DNA of 64,000 bases from Chitinophaga sp. SYP-B3965. GTDB taxonomy: Bacteria; Bacteroidota; Bacteroidia; Chitinophagales; Chitinophagaceae. The position numbers and the translations under genes were made by a program. Of this stretch, positions 24,862-33,872 are shown piece after piece (the first letter of the stretch is position 1; each line of letters starts with the position of its first letter). The notes under the pieces were generated by a model, which was not told the origin of the DNA, did not search any database, and saw only the letters and a program-made list of their open reading frames with translations. The stretch is taken from positions 248,001 through 312,000 of the forward strand of contig NZ_WJFD01000002.1 of assembly GCF_009647655.1 (NCBI RefSeq). Reading direction: 5' to 3'.

Positions 24862-27681
24862 ATGAGCAAGAAACTCTTTCTATTAGACGCCATGGCACTT
24901 ATTTATCGTGCCTATTATGCATTGATCAGAAGCCCAAGGCTCACCAGTAAAGGGCGTAATACCAACGCCCAGTTTGGATTTACCTCTACCCTGCTGGACC
25001 TCCTTAACAAAGAAAAACCCACCCACATTGCTGTGGCTTTTGACACGCATGCCCCCACTGAACGTCATACGGACTTTGCTGATTATAAAGCTAACCGGGA
25101 AGAAGCACCGGAAGATATCATCGCAGCTATCCCTGATATCAAGAGGATCATTGAAGGATTTAATATCCCCGTGCTGGAACTGGATGGATTTGAAGCGGAT
25201 GATATTATTGGTACCGTTGCCTGGCAGGCTGCCGCACAAGGCTACACGGTTTATATGGTAACCCCTGATAAAGATTACGGCCAGTTGGTAAAAGATAATA
25301 TTTTCATCTGGAAGCCGCCGGCATTGGGCAATAAGGAAGAGATCATGGGGTCCAAAGAAGTTTGCGAACGCTGGCAGATCAAAGATGTAAGCCAGGTAAT
25401 AGATATACTCGGCCTGATGGGTGATGCTGTGGATAACATTCCCGGTATTCCCGGCGTTGGTGAAAAAACGGCGATGAAATTACTGGCAGAATGGGGTTCT
25501 CTTGAAAATATCCTGGCCAATGCAGATAAGATCCCCGGTAAAATGGGAGAAAAGATCAAGGCAGGAACAGAAAGTGCCATCCTCTCCAAGAAGCTCGCCA
25601 CCATCATCACAAATGTTCCGGTAGATTTTCATGAAGAAAATTTCTGCTGCACAGAAGTGAATAAAGAAGCCCTCACGGAGATCTTCGCAGAACTGGAATT
25701 TAAAACGCTGGGCAAACGTATACTGGGTGACAGCTTTAACGCGATCAGCGGGGAGGCCTCCGGCAAACCAGTACAGCAAGACCTCTTCGGCAACAATGTA
25801 GAAACCTCTTCAGCAGAAAACCTCGCCCAGGGAGCAGAAGCTATCGAAAGCGTAGGCCTCGTTGCTGATAAAAATATCGACAATACACCACATACTTATC
25901 ATCTGGCAGATACCCCTGAAAAACATGCGGAACTGATTGCCATGCTGATGAAAGAAGCGGAGATCAGTTTTGATACGGAAACAACGGGTACAGATGCCAA
26001 CGCAGTAGAGATCGTGGGAATGAGCTTTGCCGTGAAACCCGGCGAAGCATGGTATATTCCATTACCCGTAGATCAATTTGTGGTAAAAGAGATCCTGGAA
26101 AAGTTCCGCCCGGTATTTGAAAGGGAAGATGCGCTTTTCATTGGCCAGAACACCAAGTATGATATGATCGTACTGAAATGGTATGGTATTGAAGTGAAAG
26201 GCCAACTGTTCGACACCATGCTGGCGCATTACCTCATTGAGCCGGAAGGCCGGCGCAGTATGGATCTGCTGAGTGCACAATATCTGCAATACGCGCCTGT
26301 ATCCATTGAAACGCTCATTGGTAAAAAAGGAAAAGGCCAGGGCACGATGCGGGATGTGGAGATCGAAAAGATCAAAGAATATGCTGCGGAAGATGCGGAC
26401 ATTACCCTGCAACTGAAACACAAGTTCCTGCCAATGGTGAAAGAAAAGGATGTGGAAAATGTGTTTTACAACGTGGAGAATCCGTTGGTGAAAGTGTTGA
26501 CAGACATAGAATACGAAGGTATTTCTATTGATATGAAAGCGCTGGCAGACTATTCCAAAGACCTGGAAACGGATATCCGCAAAGCAGAAGAAAGTGTTTA
26601 CCAGCAAGCGGGTGTAAGATTCAACCTGGCTTCTCCCAAACAACTTGGTGAAGTGCTGTTTGATAAACTGCAACTGGATCCCAAAGCCAAGAAAACCCGC
26701 ACCGGGCAATATGCTACAGGAGAAGATGTGCTTTCCAAACTGGCCAGCAAACATCCTATCGTAGATAATATCCTGGCCTTCCGGGAACTGAGCAAACTGA
26801 AATCCACTTATGTGGATGCCCTGCCATTAATGCTGAATCCGCGCACAAACCGGGTACACACATCCTTTAACCAGGCAGTGGCAGTAACCGGCCGGTTAAG
26901 TTCCAATAATCCTAACCTTCAGAATATCCCTATCCGTACGGAAAGAGGCCGCGAGGTGAGGAAAGCTTTCGTGCCAAGGAGTGAAGAATTTACGTTGCTC
27001 TCCGCGGATTATTCCCAGATAGAATTACGCATCATTGCCGCTATCAGTGAAGATGCGAACATGATGGAAGCCTTCCGCACAGGACTGGATATCCACACCG
27101 CCACAGCAGCAAAAGTATATGGCGTAGAGATCGGAGATGTTTCTTCTGAAATGCGCCGGAACGCCAAGAGTGTGAACTTCGGTATCATTTACGGCGTGAG
27201 CGCATTTGGCCTCAGTGAAAACCTGGGCATTCCGCGCGGCGAAGCCAAGATACTTATCGACAACTATTTTACACAATATCCTTCTATTAAAAAATACATG
27301 GAAGACCAGGTGAAGTTTGCCCAAAGAACCGGTTATGTACAAACATTGCTGGGGCGCAAACGCTGGTTAAAAGATATCAATTCCTCCAATGCAGTGGTGC
27401 GTGGTTTCGCAGAGCGAAATGCCATTAACATGCCCATCCAGGGAACTGCGGCTGACATGATCAAATTAGCCATGATCTCCCTGCACAAAACGTTCAGGGA
27501 GCACAACTTCAAATCCAAAATGATCCTGCAGGTGCATGATGAGTTGGTATTTGATGCCCATCTGGACGAAGTAGAGATCATTAAACCGCTGATCATTGAA
27601 GGCATGCGCAGTGCCATGCCGTTGTCCGTTCCGGTGGAAGCGGAGATCGGGACCGGTAAAAACTGGCTCGAAGCCCATTAA
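24862..27681 (+). CDS. polA: DNA polymerase I
   Basis: 939 residues, full length. 5'-3' exonuclease/flap domain (about 1-290) with D-G-F-E-A-D-D-I-I-G-T; 3'-5' exonuclease domain (about 335-530) with an intact F-D-T-E-T-T motif, so proofreading is predicted; polymerase domain (about 545-939) with motif A L-S-A-D-Y-S-Q-I-E-L-R, motif B R-R-N-A-K-S-V-N-F-G-I-I-Y-G and motif C V-H-D-E-L-V-F. It fills repair gaps and removes Okazaki primers. A -7-like box ends 4 nt before the ATG. Confidence 0.98.
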   Translation: MSKKLFLLDAMALIYRAYYALIRSPRLTSKGRNTNAQFGFTSTLLDLLNKEKPTHIAVAFDTHAPTERHTDFADYKANREEAPEDIIAAIPDIKRIIEGFNIPVLELDGFEADDIIGTVAWQAAAQGYTVYMVTPDKDYGQLVKDNIFIWKPPALGNKEEIMGSKEVCERWQIKDVSQVIDILGLMGDAVDNIPGIPGVGEKTAMKLLAEWGSLENILANADKIPGKMGEKIKAGTESAILSKKLATIITNVPVDFHEENFCCTEVNKEALTEIFAELEFKTLGKRILGDSFNAISGEASGKPVQQDLFGNNVETSSAENLAQGAEAIESVGLVADKNIDNTPHTYHLADTPEKHAELIAMLMKEAEISFDTETTGTDANAVEIVGMSFAVKPGEAWYIPLPVDQFVVKEILEKFRPVFEREDALFIGQNTKYDMIVLKWYGIEVKGQLFDTMLAHYLIEPEGRRSMDLLSAQYLQYAPVSIETLIGKKGKGQGTMRDVEIEKIKEYAAEDADITLQLKHKFLPMVKEKDVENVFYNVENPLVKVLTDIEYEGISIDMKALADYSKDLETDIRKAEESVYQQAGVRFNLASPKQLGEVLFDKLQLDPKAKKTRTGQYATGEDVLSKLASKHPIVDNILAFRELSKLKSTYVDALPLMLNPRTNRVHTSFNQAVAVTGRLSSNNPNLQNIPIRTERGREVRKAFVPRSEEFTLLSADYSQIELRIIAAISEDANMMEAFRTGLDIHTATAAKVYGVEIGDVSSEMRRNAKSVNFGIIYGVSAFGLSENLGIPRGEAKILIDNYFTQYPSIKKYMEDQVKFAQRTGYVQTLLGRKRWLKDINSSNAVVRGFAERNAINMPIQGTAADMIKLAMISLHKTFREHNFKSKMILQVHDELVFDAHLDEVEIIKPLIIEGMRSAMPLSVPVEAEIGTGKNWLEAH

Positions 27682-27695
27682 CAACTTTTTCTTTT

Positions 27696-27725
27696 AAGGC
27701 CGGAGGAAATTTCTTCCGGCCTTTT
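27696..27725 (+). terminator. Intrinsic terminator of polA
   Basis: AAGGCCGGAGGAA (27696-27708) pairs with TTCTTCCGGCCTT (27711-27723) with one G-T pair, followed by T residues. Confidence 0.75.
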
Positions 27726-27763
27726 GTCATCTAAAAATCTGTCAATTCTTCTTGGCACGCCCC

Positions 27764-27794
27764 TTGCTTTTCCCAAAATCCTTTACTAGTTTTC
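27764..27794 (+). promoter_or_regulatory. Promoter of the GNAT gene
   Basis: TTG (27764-27766), 20-nt spacer, TAGTTTTC (27787-27794; 7/8 match to -7). The ATG follows after 4 nt, so transcription would begin at or within the start codon. Confidence 0.5.
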
Positions 27795-27798
27795 GCTT

Positions 27799-28344
27799 AT
27801 GATCCAAACCTTGAGGTTACAGTTGTTGCCCTGCACGTTGAAACACTTTGAAGCGCTTTTGCATGGGAATGAAGCATTAGCCCAAACTTTGGGGGTAGAC
27901 GTACCAGAACAGTGGACAGAATATCCTGAAATGGTGTTGGTTGCTTATGATAAATTGCGCAATGACCCATCCCTGCTGGGGTGGTTCTTCTATCTGGCTA
28001 TTCATAAAACTGATAAACGCCTGATAGGTACCGGTGGCTTTAAAGGTCGCCCTACACCGGAAGGAGTAGTTGAAATTGGTTATGAAGTGTCCTTAGAATA
28101 CAGGGAACAGGGTTATGCCACAGAAATGGCCGGAACCCTTGTCCGTTTTGCATTTAATCATTCCTATGTTAATAAGGTAATTGCCCATACGCTCGAAGAA
28201 TATAACGCAGCAGTGATCGTTCTCCAGAAGAACGGATTTCATTTCGCCGGCGCCGTGAATGGTACCGATGCGGGAGAATTATGGCGTTGGGAGATCACCC
28301 GTGAACAATTTGAGGCTGCAAATACCGCTCATCAATCAACCTGA
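27799..28344 (+). CDS. GNAT family N-acetyltransferase (RimJ/RimL-like)
   Basis: 181 residues. The acetyl-CoA-binding region shows G-G-F-K-G-R, then V-E-I-G-Y-E-V-S, R-E-Q-G-Y-A-T-E-M (the Q/R-x-x-G-x-A loop) and N-x-x-V-I-x-x-N-G-F, the pattern of the Acetyltransf_3 group that acetylates protein N-termini or small amines. Substrate unknown. Monocistronic between the polA terminator and the C1 peptidase promoter. Confidence 0.88.
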   Translation: MIQTLRLQLLPCTLKHFEALLHGNEALAQTLGVDVPEQWTEYPEMVLVAYDKLRNDPSLLGWFFYLAIHKTDKRLIGTGGFKGRPTPEGVVEIGYEVSLEYREQGYATEMAGTLVRFAFNHSYVNKVIAHTLEEYNAAVIVLQKNGFHFAGAVNGTDAGELWRWEITREQFEAANTAHQST

Positions 28345-28366
28345 ATGCCGTAATACCCAGATCCTT

Positions 28367-28374
28367 TACATTTG
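28367..28374 (+). promoter_or_regulatory. -7 element of the C1 peptidase gene
   Basis: TACATTTG followed by C, a full match to TAnnTTTG, 32 nt before the ATG at 28407. Confidence 0.5.
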
Positions 28375-28406
28375 CTTCATTCTTTTATTTTAATCTAAAC
28401 CTGAGC

Positions 28407-29552
28407 ATGAAGAAACTGATCATGGGCGCAGCGCTGTTATGGAGCATGGCCGCGGTTGCACAAAACGTTCCCCTTACCAACAAAGAGGGTAGTAAATATC
28501 AATTCACCGTACTGAAAAGCCAAGATGCCTTTGGCGTACAGAACCAGGGCCAGACAGGTACCTGCTGGTCTTTCTCCGGTCTTTCCTTTTTTGAATCAGA
28601 ACTTTTACGCAATGGCAAAGGCAAAAACCTTAACCTGAGCGAAATGTTTGTGGTGCGCAAAATGTACCCGCTGAAGGCAACCAATTATGTACGCATGCAT
28701 GGCAAAGCCAATTTCGGCGAAGGTGGCGGATTCCCTGACGATCTGCTCTGCCTGAAAAACTTCGGCCTCGTACCGCAGGATGTGTATGATGGCAACCGCC
28801 AGAAAACATACAACCATGCTGAGATGGTGGGATTACTGGAGAGTATGTTAAAACCCCTCGGCAACGCCAACACCGTAAACCCCGCCTGGCAAAAAGCTAC
28901 GGATGGTGTGCTGGATGCATATCTCGGAGCTACGCCTGAGAAATTCCAATACAACGGCAAATCTTATACTCCCCAATCCTTTGCAAAAGAACTGGGCCTG
29001 AATGCAGATGATTATGTGATCATCTCTTCTTTTAATCACCATCCCTTCTATCAGCAATTTGTACTGGAAGTGCCGGACAACTGGAATTGGGAAAAGGTAT
29101 ACAATGTGCCTTTAAATGAATTCACGACCATCGCGGAACAAGCTGTGCTGAATGGCTACACCCTTGCATGGGCTGCTGATGTAAGCGAAAAAGGATTCTC
29201 TTTTAACAATGGCCTGGCTATTGTTCCGGAAAAAGACTGGGCAGATTATTCTGAGAAAGAACGCCAGGACCTGTTCACGATCCCTGCAAAGGAAAAAGTG
29301 ATCACACAGGAAAACCGTCAGCTGGCTTTCGATAATTACGAAACACAGGACGATCATGGTATGCACATTACCGGTCTGGCTAAAGACCAGGATGGTAATA
29401 AGTTCTTTATCGTGAAAAATTCCTGGGGAACGGCGAATGCCTGTGGCGGATATTTTTATGCCTCTGTACCTTACTTCGCCTATAAAACCACCTGTTTCAT
29501 GGTGAATAAAAAAGCGATCCCTGCGGATCTGGCAAAGAAAATGGGTTTATAA
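28407..29552 (+). CDS. C1 family cysteine peptidase (aminopeptidase C / bleomycin hydrolase-like), exported
   Basis: 381 residues with a signal peptide (M-A-A-V-A-Q). The papain-fold catalytic set is complete: Q-N-Q-G-Q-T-G-T-C-W-S-F (Gln oxyanion, Cys53), D-H-G-M-H-I-T-G (His) and V-K-N-S-W-G (Asn). The long insert between Cys and His is typical of the C1B group; the C-terminal blocking tail is short. A periplasmic peptidase role in protein breakdown is inferred. Own promoter and terminator. Confidence 0.92.
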   Translation: MKKLIMGAALLWSMAAVAQNVPLTNKEGSKYQFTVLKSQDAFGVQNQGQTGTCWSFSGLSFFESELLRNGKGKNLNLSEMFVVRKMYPLKATNYVRMHGKANFGEGGGFPDDLLCLKNFGLVPQDVYDGNRQKTYNHAEMVGLLESMLKPLGNANTVNPAWQKATDGVLDAYLGATPEKFQYNGKSYTPQSFAKELGLNADDYVIISSFNHHPFYQQFVLEVPDNWNWEKVYNVPLNEFTTIAEQAVLNGYTLAWAADVSEKGFSFNNGLAIVPEKDWADYSEKERQDLFTIPAKEKVITQENRQLAFDNYETQDDHGMHITGLAKDQDGNKFFIVKNSWGTANACGGYFYASVPYFAYKTTCFMVNKKAIPADLAKKMGL

Positions 29553-29559
29553 TATTTTG

Positions 29560-29589
29560 AAAGGCTGGCCATCTGGTCAGCCTTTTTTT
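29560..29589 (+). terminator. Intrinsic terminator of the C1 peptidase
   Basis: AAGGCTGGCC (29561-29570), loop ATCT, GGTCAGCCTT (29575-29584) with one G-T pair, then T7 in total. It overlaps the stop codon of the convergent Sua5-like gene. Confidence 0.8.
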
Positions 29590-30208
29590 ATGCAAATAAT
29601 TCTTCCCAGCTGCCGGCGCCTTCCCGGATCAGTTCAATTTCCGGCCCTGTACAATCTATCACGGTAGAAGTGATCAATCCCCCTGGTCCTCCGTCAATCA
29701 CAATATCCACCAGCTTCCCGAATTTTTCATGGATGATCTCGGGGTCCGTATATTCTTCCACATAAGTATCAATAGGCAGCGAAGTACTCATGATGGGATT
29801 GCCGAGTTCTTTCACGATAGTGCGGCAGATAAGATTATCCGGCACCCGGATACCTACCGTATCTCTTTTCGTTTTCAGTAATTTGGGCACCTGTCTGCTG
29901 GCAGGGAGAATGAAAGTATATGGCCCTGGCAAAGTTTTCTTGAGCAGCCGGAACAGCGGCGTGTCCACACTTTTGGTGTAGTCCGTGAGGTGGCTGAGAT
30001 CTGAACAGATAAAGGAGAAATGTGCTTTTTTTGGATCAATTCCTTTTATCCGGCAAATGCGTTCCACCGCTTCACTTTTGGAAATATCACAACCCATCCC
30101 GTACACGGTATCTGTTGGATAAATAACCACGCCTCCGTCTTTCAGGCATTCTATCACCTTACTCAAATTTCGCGGATTCGGATTTTGCGGGTGCAATTCT
30201 AAAAGCAT
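29588..30208 (-). CDS. YciO/Sua5/YrdC family protein (L-threonylcarbamoyladenylate synthase-like)
   Basis: 206 residues of the YrdC fold. Visible motifs: G-G-V-V-I-Y-P-T-D-T-V-Y-G-M-G near residue 27, R-I-K-G-I-D-P-K-K, P-G-P-Y-T-F-I-L-P-A, and T-V-G-I-R-V-P-D followed by S-T-S-L. The family makes threonylcarbamoyl-AMP for tRNA t6A37, but the D-P-K-K sequence where TsaC/Sua5 enzymes usually have a K-x-R-P context is typical of the YciO branch, whose activity is much weaker. I therefore do not give tsaC as the symbol. Confidence 0.85.
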   Translation of the reverse strand: MLLELHPQNPNPRNLSKVIECLKDGGVVIYPTDTVYGMGCDISKSEAVERICRIKGIDPKKAHFSFICSDLSHLTDYTKSVDTPLFRLLKKTLPGPYTFILPASRQVPKLLKTKRDTVGIRVPDNLICRTIVKELGNPIMSTSLPIDTYVEEYTDPEIIHEKFGKLVDIVIDGGPGGLITSTVIDCTGPEIELIREGAGSWEELFA

Positions 30209-30316
30209 GATCCTGTTTTTATCTGTATATATAACAATCGTCGTTCTTACAATGTTGTATGTGAAAAATACGCAATAATCTTGCTAACTTTCCGGCCGGT
30301 ATTGAAAAACTATTGA

Positions 30317-31039
30317 ATGAAATTAAAAGGTATAGTCCCCAGAGCCTGGCGAGTGCTGAAGAAAGTATTTATCATCCTCTTTATCGCGCAACTGTTGTAC
30401 ATCATCCTGCTTCGCTGGGTGAATCCTCCTGTTACCACAACAATGATAGCCAGTTGGTTCAGCCTTTGGGGTACCGATAAATCATTCAAAAGGGATTATG
30501 TGAGCATGGATGAAATTTCTCCTTATGCCAAGCTGGCGGTGCTGGCCAGTGAAGATCAACTATTTCCTGATCATAATGGTTTTGATTTCAAATCCATTGA
30601 GAAGGCCATGAAGCACAATCAGAAAAGCAAAAAGATCCGTGGTGCCAGTACCATCAGTCAGCAGGTGGCAAAAAATGTGTTCCTCTGGCAAGGCGGTGGC
30701 TGGTTTCGTAAAGGACTGGAAGTGTATTTTACTTTCATGATAGAAAAGCTTTGGGGTAAAAAAAGGATCCTGGCCGTGTATCTCAACGTAGCGGAAATGG
30801 GAGAAGGTATCTTTGGAATTGAAGCGGCGGCACAGGCTTATTATCATAAACCGGCGGCATCGCTTAACAGAGAACAGGCTGCCATGATTGCTGCTTGTTT
30901 ACCCAATCCTGTTAAATACACCGTGGTTCCTCCGGCACGTATTACTTCCTGGCGGCAACGCAGGATCTTAACACAGATGCGCTTTTTAGGACCAGACCCG
31001 GATATTTCAGCTTTGGTAACAGGGTTTAAAGGGAAGTAA
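30317..31039 (+). CDS. mtgA: Monofunctional biosynthetic peptidoglycan transglycosylase
   Basis: 240 residues. One N-terminal membrane helix (about 14-34) anchors a periplasmic GT51 domain: E-D-Q-L-F-P-D-H-N-G-F-D (catalytic Glu), R-G-A-S-T-I-S-Q-Q-V-A-K-N-V-F-L-W (second motif), K-K-R-I-L-A-V-Y-L-N-V-A-E and the G-I-F-G-I-E-A-A-A-Q-A-Y-Y segment. It polymerises lipid II into glycan strands. No transpeptidase domain follows. Its 3' end overlaps the convergent NadR-kinase gene by 14 bp. Confidence 0.95.
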   Translation: MKLKGIVPRAWRVLKKVFIILFIAQLLYIILLRWVNPPVTTTMIASWFSLWGTDKSFKRDYVSMDEISPYAKLAVLASEDQLFPDHNGFDFKSIEKAMKHNQKSKKIRGASTISQQVAKNVFLWQGGGWFRKGLEVYFTFMIEKLWGKKRILAVYLNVAEMGEGIFGIEAAAQAYYHKPAASLNREQAAMIAACLPNPVKYTVVPPARITSWRQRRILTQMRFLGPDPDISALVTGFKGK

Positions 31040-31538
31040 CTGCCTCAATAGCTGTTTGCAAACGTTCTTCATATCCCCCGCGGATGTCCGCCCATGGCAG
31101 TCCGGAGTTCATCACGATATCCCTGTAGATCTGGTAGAAGTATTGTCTTTCTTCCGGTTTGGGATGTTCGCGTAGCGGATCATCTTCCCAGGCAATATCA
31201 ATATAGGTGAGTAAGTAAAGATCATATTTCCGGGAGGCGATCATTTCTAAGATCCTCGGATCACAATCACCATATTTTGCTTCGCTCCATACTTTGATCA
31301 CCTGCAGGTCTGTATCACAGATCAGTAATTCATTCGCTTTTACCGCGGCTGCATCTTCTGTGATCAACTGGCCTTCCGCCATGCGTAAAAGATCTTCCTG
31401 TTCATAAGGCCGGTTCAGCTGCATCAGGTAATCCCGCGCAAACTCAGGCACCCACAGTGTTTTGTAATGTGCTGCCAGTTGTGAACTGAGCGTGCTTTTA
31501 CCGGTGGACTCAGGCCCTATGACTACTATTTTCTTCAC
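31026..31538 (-). CDS. NadR-type nicotinamide riboside kinase (AAA/P-loop)
   Basis: 170 residues. Walker A G-P-E-S-T-G-K-S-T at residues 8-16, W-V-P-E-F-A-R-D-Y-L and C-D-T-D-L-Q-V (Walker B-like), as in the C-terminal kinase half of NadR. It phosphorylates nicotinamide riboside to NMN. It overlaps the end of pnuC by 29 bp, so transport and trapping of the same substrate are coupled. There is no DNA-binding or adenylyltransferase domain. Confidence 0.9.
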   Translation of the reverse strand: MKKIVVIGPESTGKSTLSSQLAAHYKTLWVPEFARDYLMQLNRPYEQEDLLRMAEGQLITEDAAAVKANELLICDTDLQVIKVWSEAKYGDCDPRILEMIASRKYDLYLLTYIDIAWEDDPLREHPKPEERQYFYQIYRDIVMNSGLPWADIRGGYEERLQTAIEAVTSL

Positions 31539-32121
31539 GATAAAGTTTTAACCAATGGAAATACCCTGTTACGGCTACAATAAATAAAAAGATAGTGAGT
31601 GTGGCGGTGGCAGGATAATGTTTATGGAAGAACAACGGCACGGCTACAAAGTTTGAAATATTCAGGAAGATCCAGTTCTCCACTTTCCGTTTCGCCAATA
31701 GCCACATGCCACTGCAGGCTGTAGCGGAAACAAATGCATCAATGGCTGGCACATCTGAATTAGAAAAGATCCGCAACAGCGTATAGAAGAGTCCCCAGCC
31801 AATAACCGCAATGGCAATAGCCGTGATGAGTTCCTTATTATTCACACGGGTAATGCGTACCTCTTCCTTTTGTGTTCCTTTTACCCAGTAATACCACCCG
31901 TATACACTCATGATAAAATAATAAACATTCAGCGTGGCTTCCGCATACAATTTAGCATGTTGCTGTGCCAGCATCCAGGCATAAATAGCGGTGCTGATAA
32001 GCCCTGTAGGATATACCCACACGCTGTTCTGGCGGGAACACAAAACACTGATCACCCCAAACAAAACCGCAATGGCTTCCAGTAAGCTCATGTGCTGAAA
32101 ATCGGTTATTATTTCCTGCAT
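31510..32121 (-). CDS. pnuC: PnuC nicotinamide riboside transporter
   Basis: 203 residues with about seven hydrophobic segments. The W-V-Y-P-T-G-L-I-S-T-A-I-Y-A-W segment and the Y-x-x-M-S-V-Y-G-W-Y-Y-W motif are typical of PnuC, and W-I-F-L-N-I-S-N-F-V-A-V falls in the late substrate-binding helix. Some relatives (PnuT) carry thiamine, but the 29-bp overlap with the NadR kinase supports nicotinamide riboside here. It starts 6 bp after the PNGase gene stop, so it is in that operon. Confidence 0.92.
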   Translation of the reverse strand: MQEIITDFQHMSLLEAIAVLFGVISVLCSRQNSVWVYPTGLISTAIYAWMLAQQHAKLYAEATLNVYYFIMSVYGWYYWVKGTQKEEVRITRVNNKELITAIAIAVIGWGLFYTLLRIFSNSDVPAIDAFVSATACSGMWLLAKRKVENWIFLNISNFVAVPLFFHKHYPATATLTIFLFIVAVTGYFHWLKLYREENSSHRA

Positions 32122-32127
32122 GTTCTT

Positions 32128-33792
32128 TTATTCTTTATCGCCAATCAATACTCCTGAAACATTCCAGGCGCTGAAACTTCCGCCTTCCGGTTTACCCAAT
32201 GGAATGGCTACTTGTATGGTATGTTTACCTGGTGCCATGTCTGGTAAAGGAATTTCTACAGGTAAAGTAATAGTACCGGGGCACCAGTTGGAACGACTCA
32301 GATCTGAAGAGGAAAGCCCGTTTCCAAAGTTGCCGGATGCAGGATTTAATAAACGGTAAGTAGCGCAATCTTCTCTCCAGGGAATAAAGTGATACACTCT
32401 TTTACCATCCGCAAAGATCTCATTCAGCTTGGGGACAAATTCATCTCCTCCACCCCAGCCACCATGGCCGGTTGTGAGGTAACGTAATTTCAGGTTCTTT
32501 ACACCTTGCGGTACTTCTATAGTTACAGTGAGGGAATCTTTATCGAACATCGTACCGTATTCTTGTCCGCCCATTTCCATGAGGTTGGTGCTATTGAACA
32601 CCGGCATAATCCATGTTTTATTCTCCAAAGCACCTTCTCCATCATACCCCGGATAGTATTTGAATTGCAAACTGGCTTTATGCCCGCCTTTATCATAGTT
32701 GCCAATGAAAACGCCTATCCAAACTTCTCCCTGCAGGCTTGGCAGCAACACAGAAATATCCTGTTTATATACGGCGGAATCTGCCCAGTCGTATCCTTTG
32801 ATCTTTGCCTGTGCATTAAAATGCCTTACGCCAAACGGCGTGAAAAAACGCATGAGTTCCAGTGGGGGTAAGTAATTACCTGTGGCCACTACACCCTGGT
32901 ATTTTTTCCCGTTGCGGCCAGTATATACCGGCAACGCCTGCACGCCTTGCTGTAATCCATTCAGGAAAGACAGTGGCTGGTTAGCCGGGATCATAAATAC
33001 AGAACCCGTACGGTCATACGCATCGCCATTGGAATATTGTACCAGCTCTGCAAAAAGCCGCTGGCCGGGCTTTGCCGCCGGGAGTTTTACTTTTTTAAGG
33101 ATCACGGTGCCGCCGGAGAAATGATACACGGCATCTAATTGTTCGCCAGATGGATTGTTGATAGGATTGCCAAAACTGATCTGCTCTCTATCGAAAATGG
33201 TCAACGTAGTGTAACGGCTTTCAATCACCTGCCGTTGATAAGTGGGTTCATCTACAATAACACCCGTGTTAGTTGGCCAGGCTAATTCTTCAGAAGTAAT
33301 AGTCCTGTATTCTATGTTCTTCGCAATCGTTTCTGAATTCCCGTTACGGATAGTTTTTAAAACGAGTCCCATACCCGGTGCAATAGAAATGCTGGGTGTG
33401 CCTTTAATTTTCAGATCGTTTGTGTACCATACTTCTATGGTATTGGAACGGATAAAGAGTTTTGCTTTTTTACAAGGGATGCCGATGATAGTATCTATGC
33501 CAGGCAGCAGTTCTGCTTTCACGTATTCTGAAAATGGTTTTTTCAGTGTGTAGAAAGTGCCGTTGCTATTCAACACCTGGTAGCTGGCTTTTTCTCCCAG
33601 CTGGAGGAATTGCTGCTCTGTCTGCCGGCCCTGGGTAACCAGGCGAACCCGGTTACCTTTAATGAAGAGCTTTTGTTCTCCGCGGGATTCTTTCCCGTTA
33701 TTGCGGAACCCATAGGTAACAACGGCCTCTGTTTGTGCAAACAAAGGCGCACTGGCCAATACCAGTGCACATGCAATTAAAATCCCTCTCAT
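32128..33792 (-). CDS. PNGase F family protein with N-terminal GLPGLI-like domain
   Basis: 554 residues, signal peptide (A-S-A-P-L-F-A-Q). The N-terminal part (about 20-185) resembles the GLPGLI family of Bacteroidota. The rest matches the two eight-stranded jelly rolls of peptide-N-glycosidase F: Y-D-R-T-G-S-V with the catalytic-type Asp, and the well-conserved stretch T-T-G-H-G-G-W-G-G-G-D-E-F then N-P-A-S-G-N-F and S-S-S-D-L-S-R-S-N-W-C-P-G. PNGase F releases intact N-glycans from glycoproteins by cleaving the GlcNAc-Asn amide. Role inferred: scavenging eukaryotic glycoprotein glycans. Odd neighbour of NAD salvage genes 6 bp downstream. Confidence 0.87.
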   Translation of the reverse strand: MRGILIACALVLASAPLFAQTEAVVTYGFRNNGKESRGEQKLFIKGNRVRLVTQGRQTEQQFLQLGEKASYQVLNSNGTFYTLKKPFSEYVKAELLPGIDTIIGIPCKKAKLFIRSNTIEVWYTNDLKIKGTPSISIAPGMGLVLKTIRNGNSETIAKNIEYRTITSEELAWPTNTGVIVDEPTYQRQVIESRYTTLTIFDREQISFGNPINNPSGEQLDAVYHFSGGTVILKKVKLPAAKPGQRLFAELVQYSNGDAYDRTGSVFMIPANQPLSFLNGLQQGVQALPVYTGRNGKKYQGVVATGNYLPPLELMRFFTPFGVRHFNAQAKIKGYDWADSAVYKQDISVLLPSLQGEVWIGVFIGNYDKGGHKASLQFKYYPGYDGEGALENKTWIMPVFNSTNLMEMGGQEYGTMFDKDSLTVTIEVPQGVKNLKLRYLTTGHGGWGGGDEFVPKLNEIFADGKRVYHFIPWREDCATYRLLNPASGNFGNGLSSSDLSRSNWCPGTITLPVEIPLPDMAPGKHTIQVAIPLGKPEGGSFSAWNVSGVLIGDKE

Positions 33793-33816
33793 GGTGTAAA
33801 GCTAAGGATCATAAAT

Positions 33817-33844
33817 GAAAAAAGCGCAGCCTGAGGCTGCGCTT
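33817..33844. terminator. Intrinsic terminator of the nfu gene
   Basis: AAGCGCAGCC (33822-33831), loop TGA, GGCTGCGCTT (33835-33844), perfect 10 bp; the minus-strand product ends in a T-tract. Confidence 0.85.
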
Positions 33845-33872
33845 ATAACACTATCATTCACTCAACTATGGC

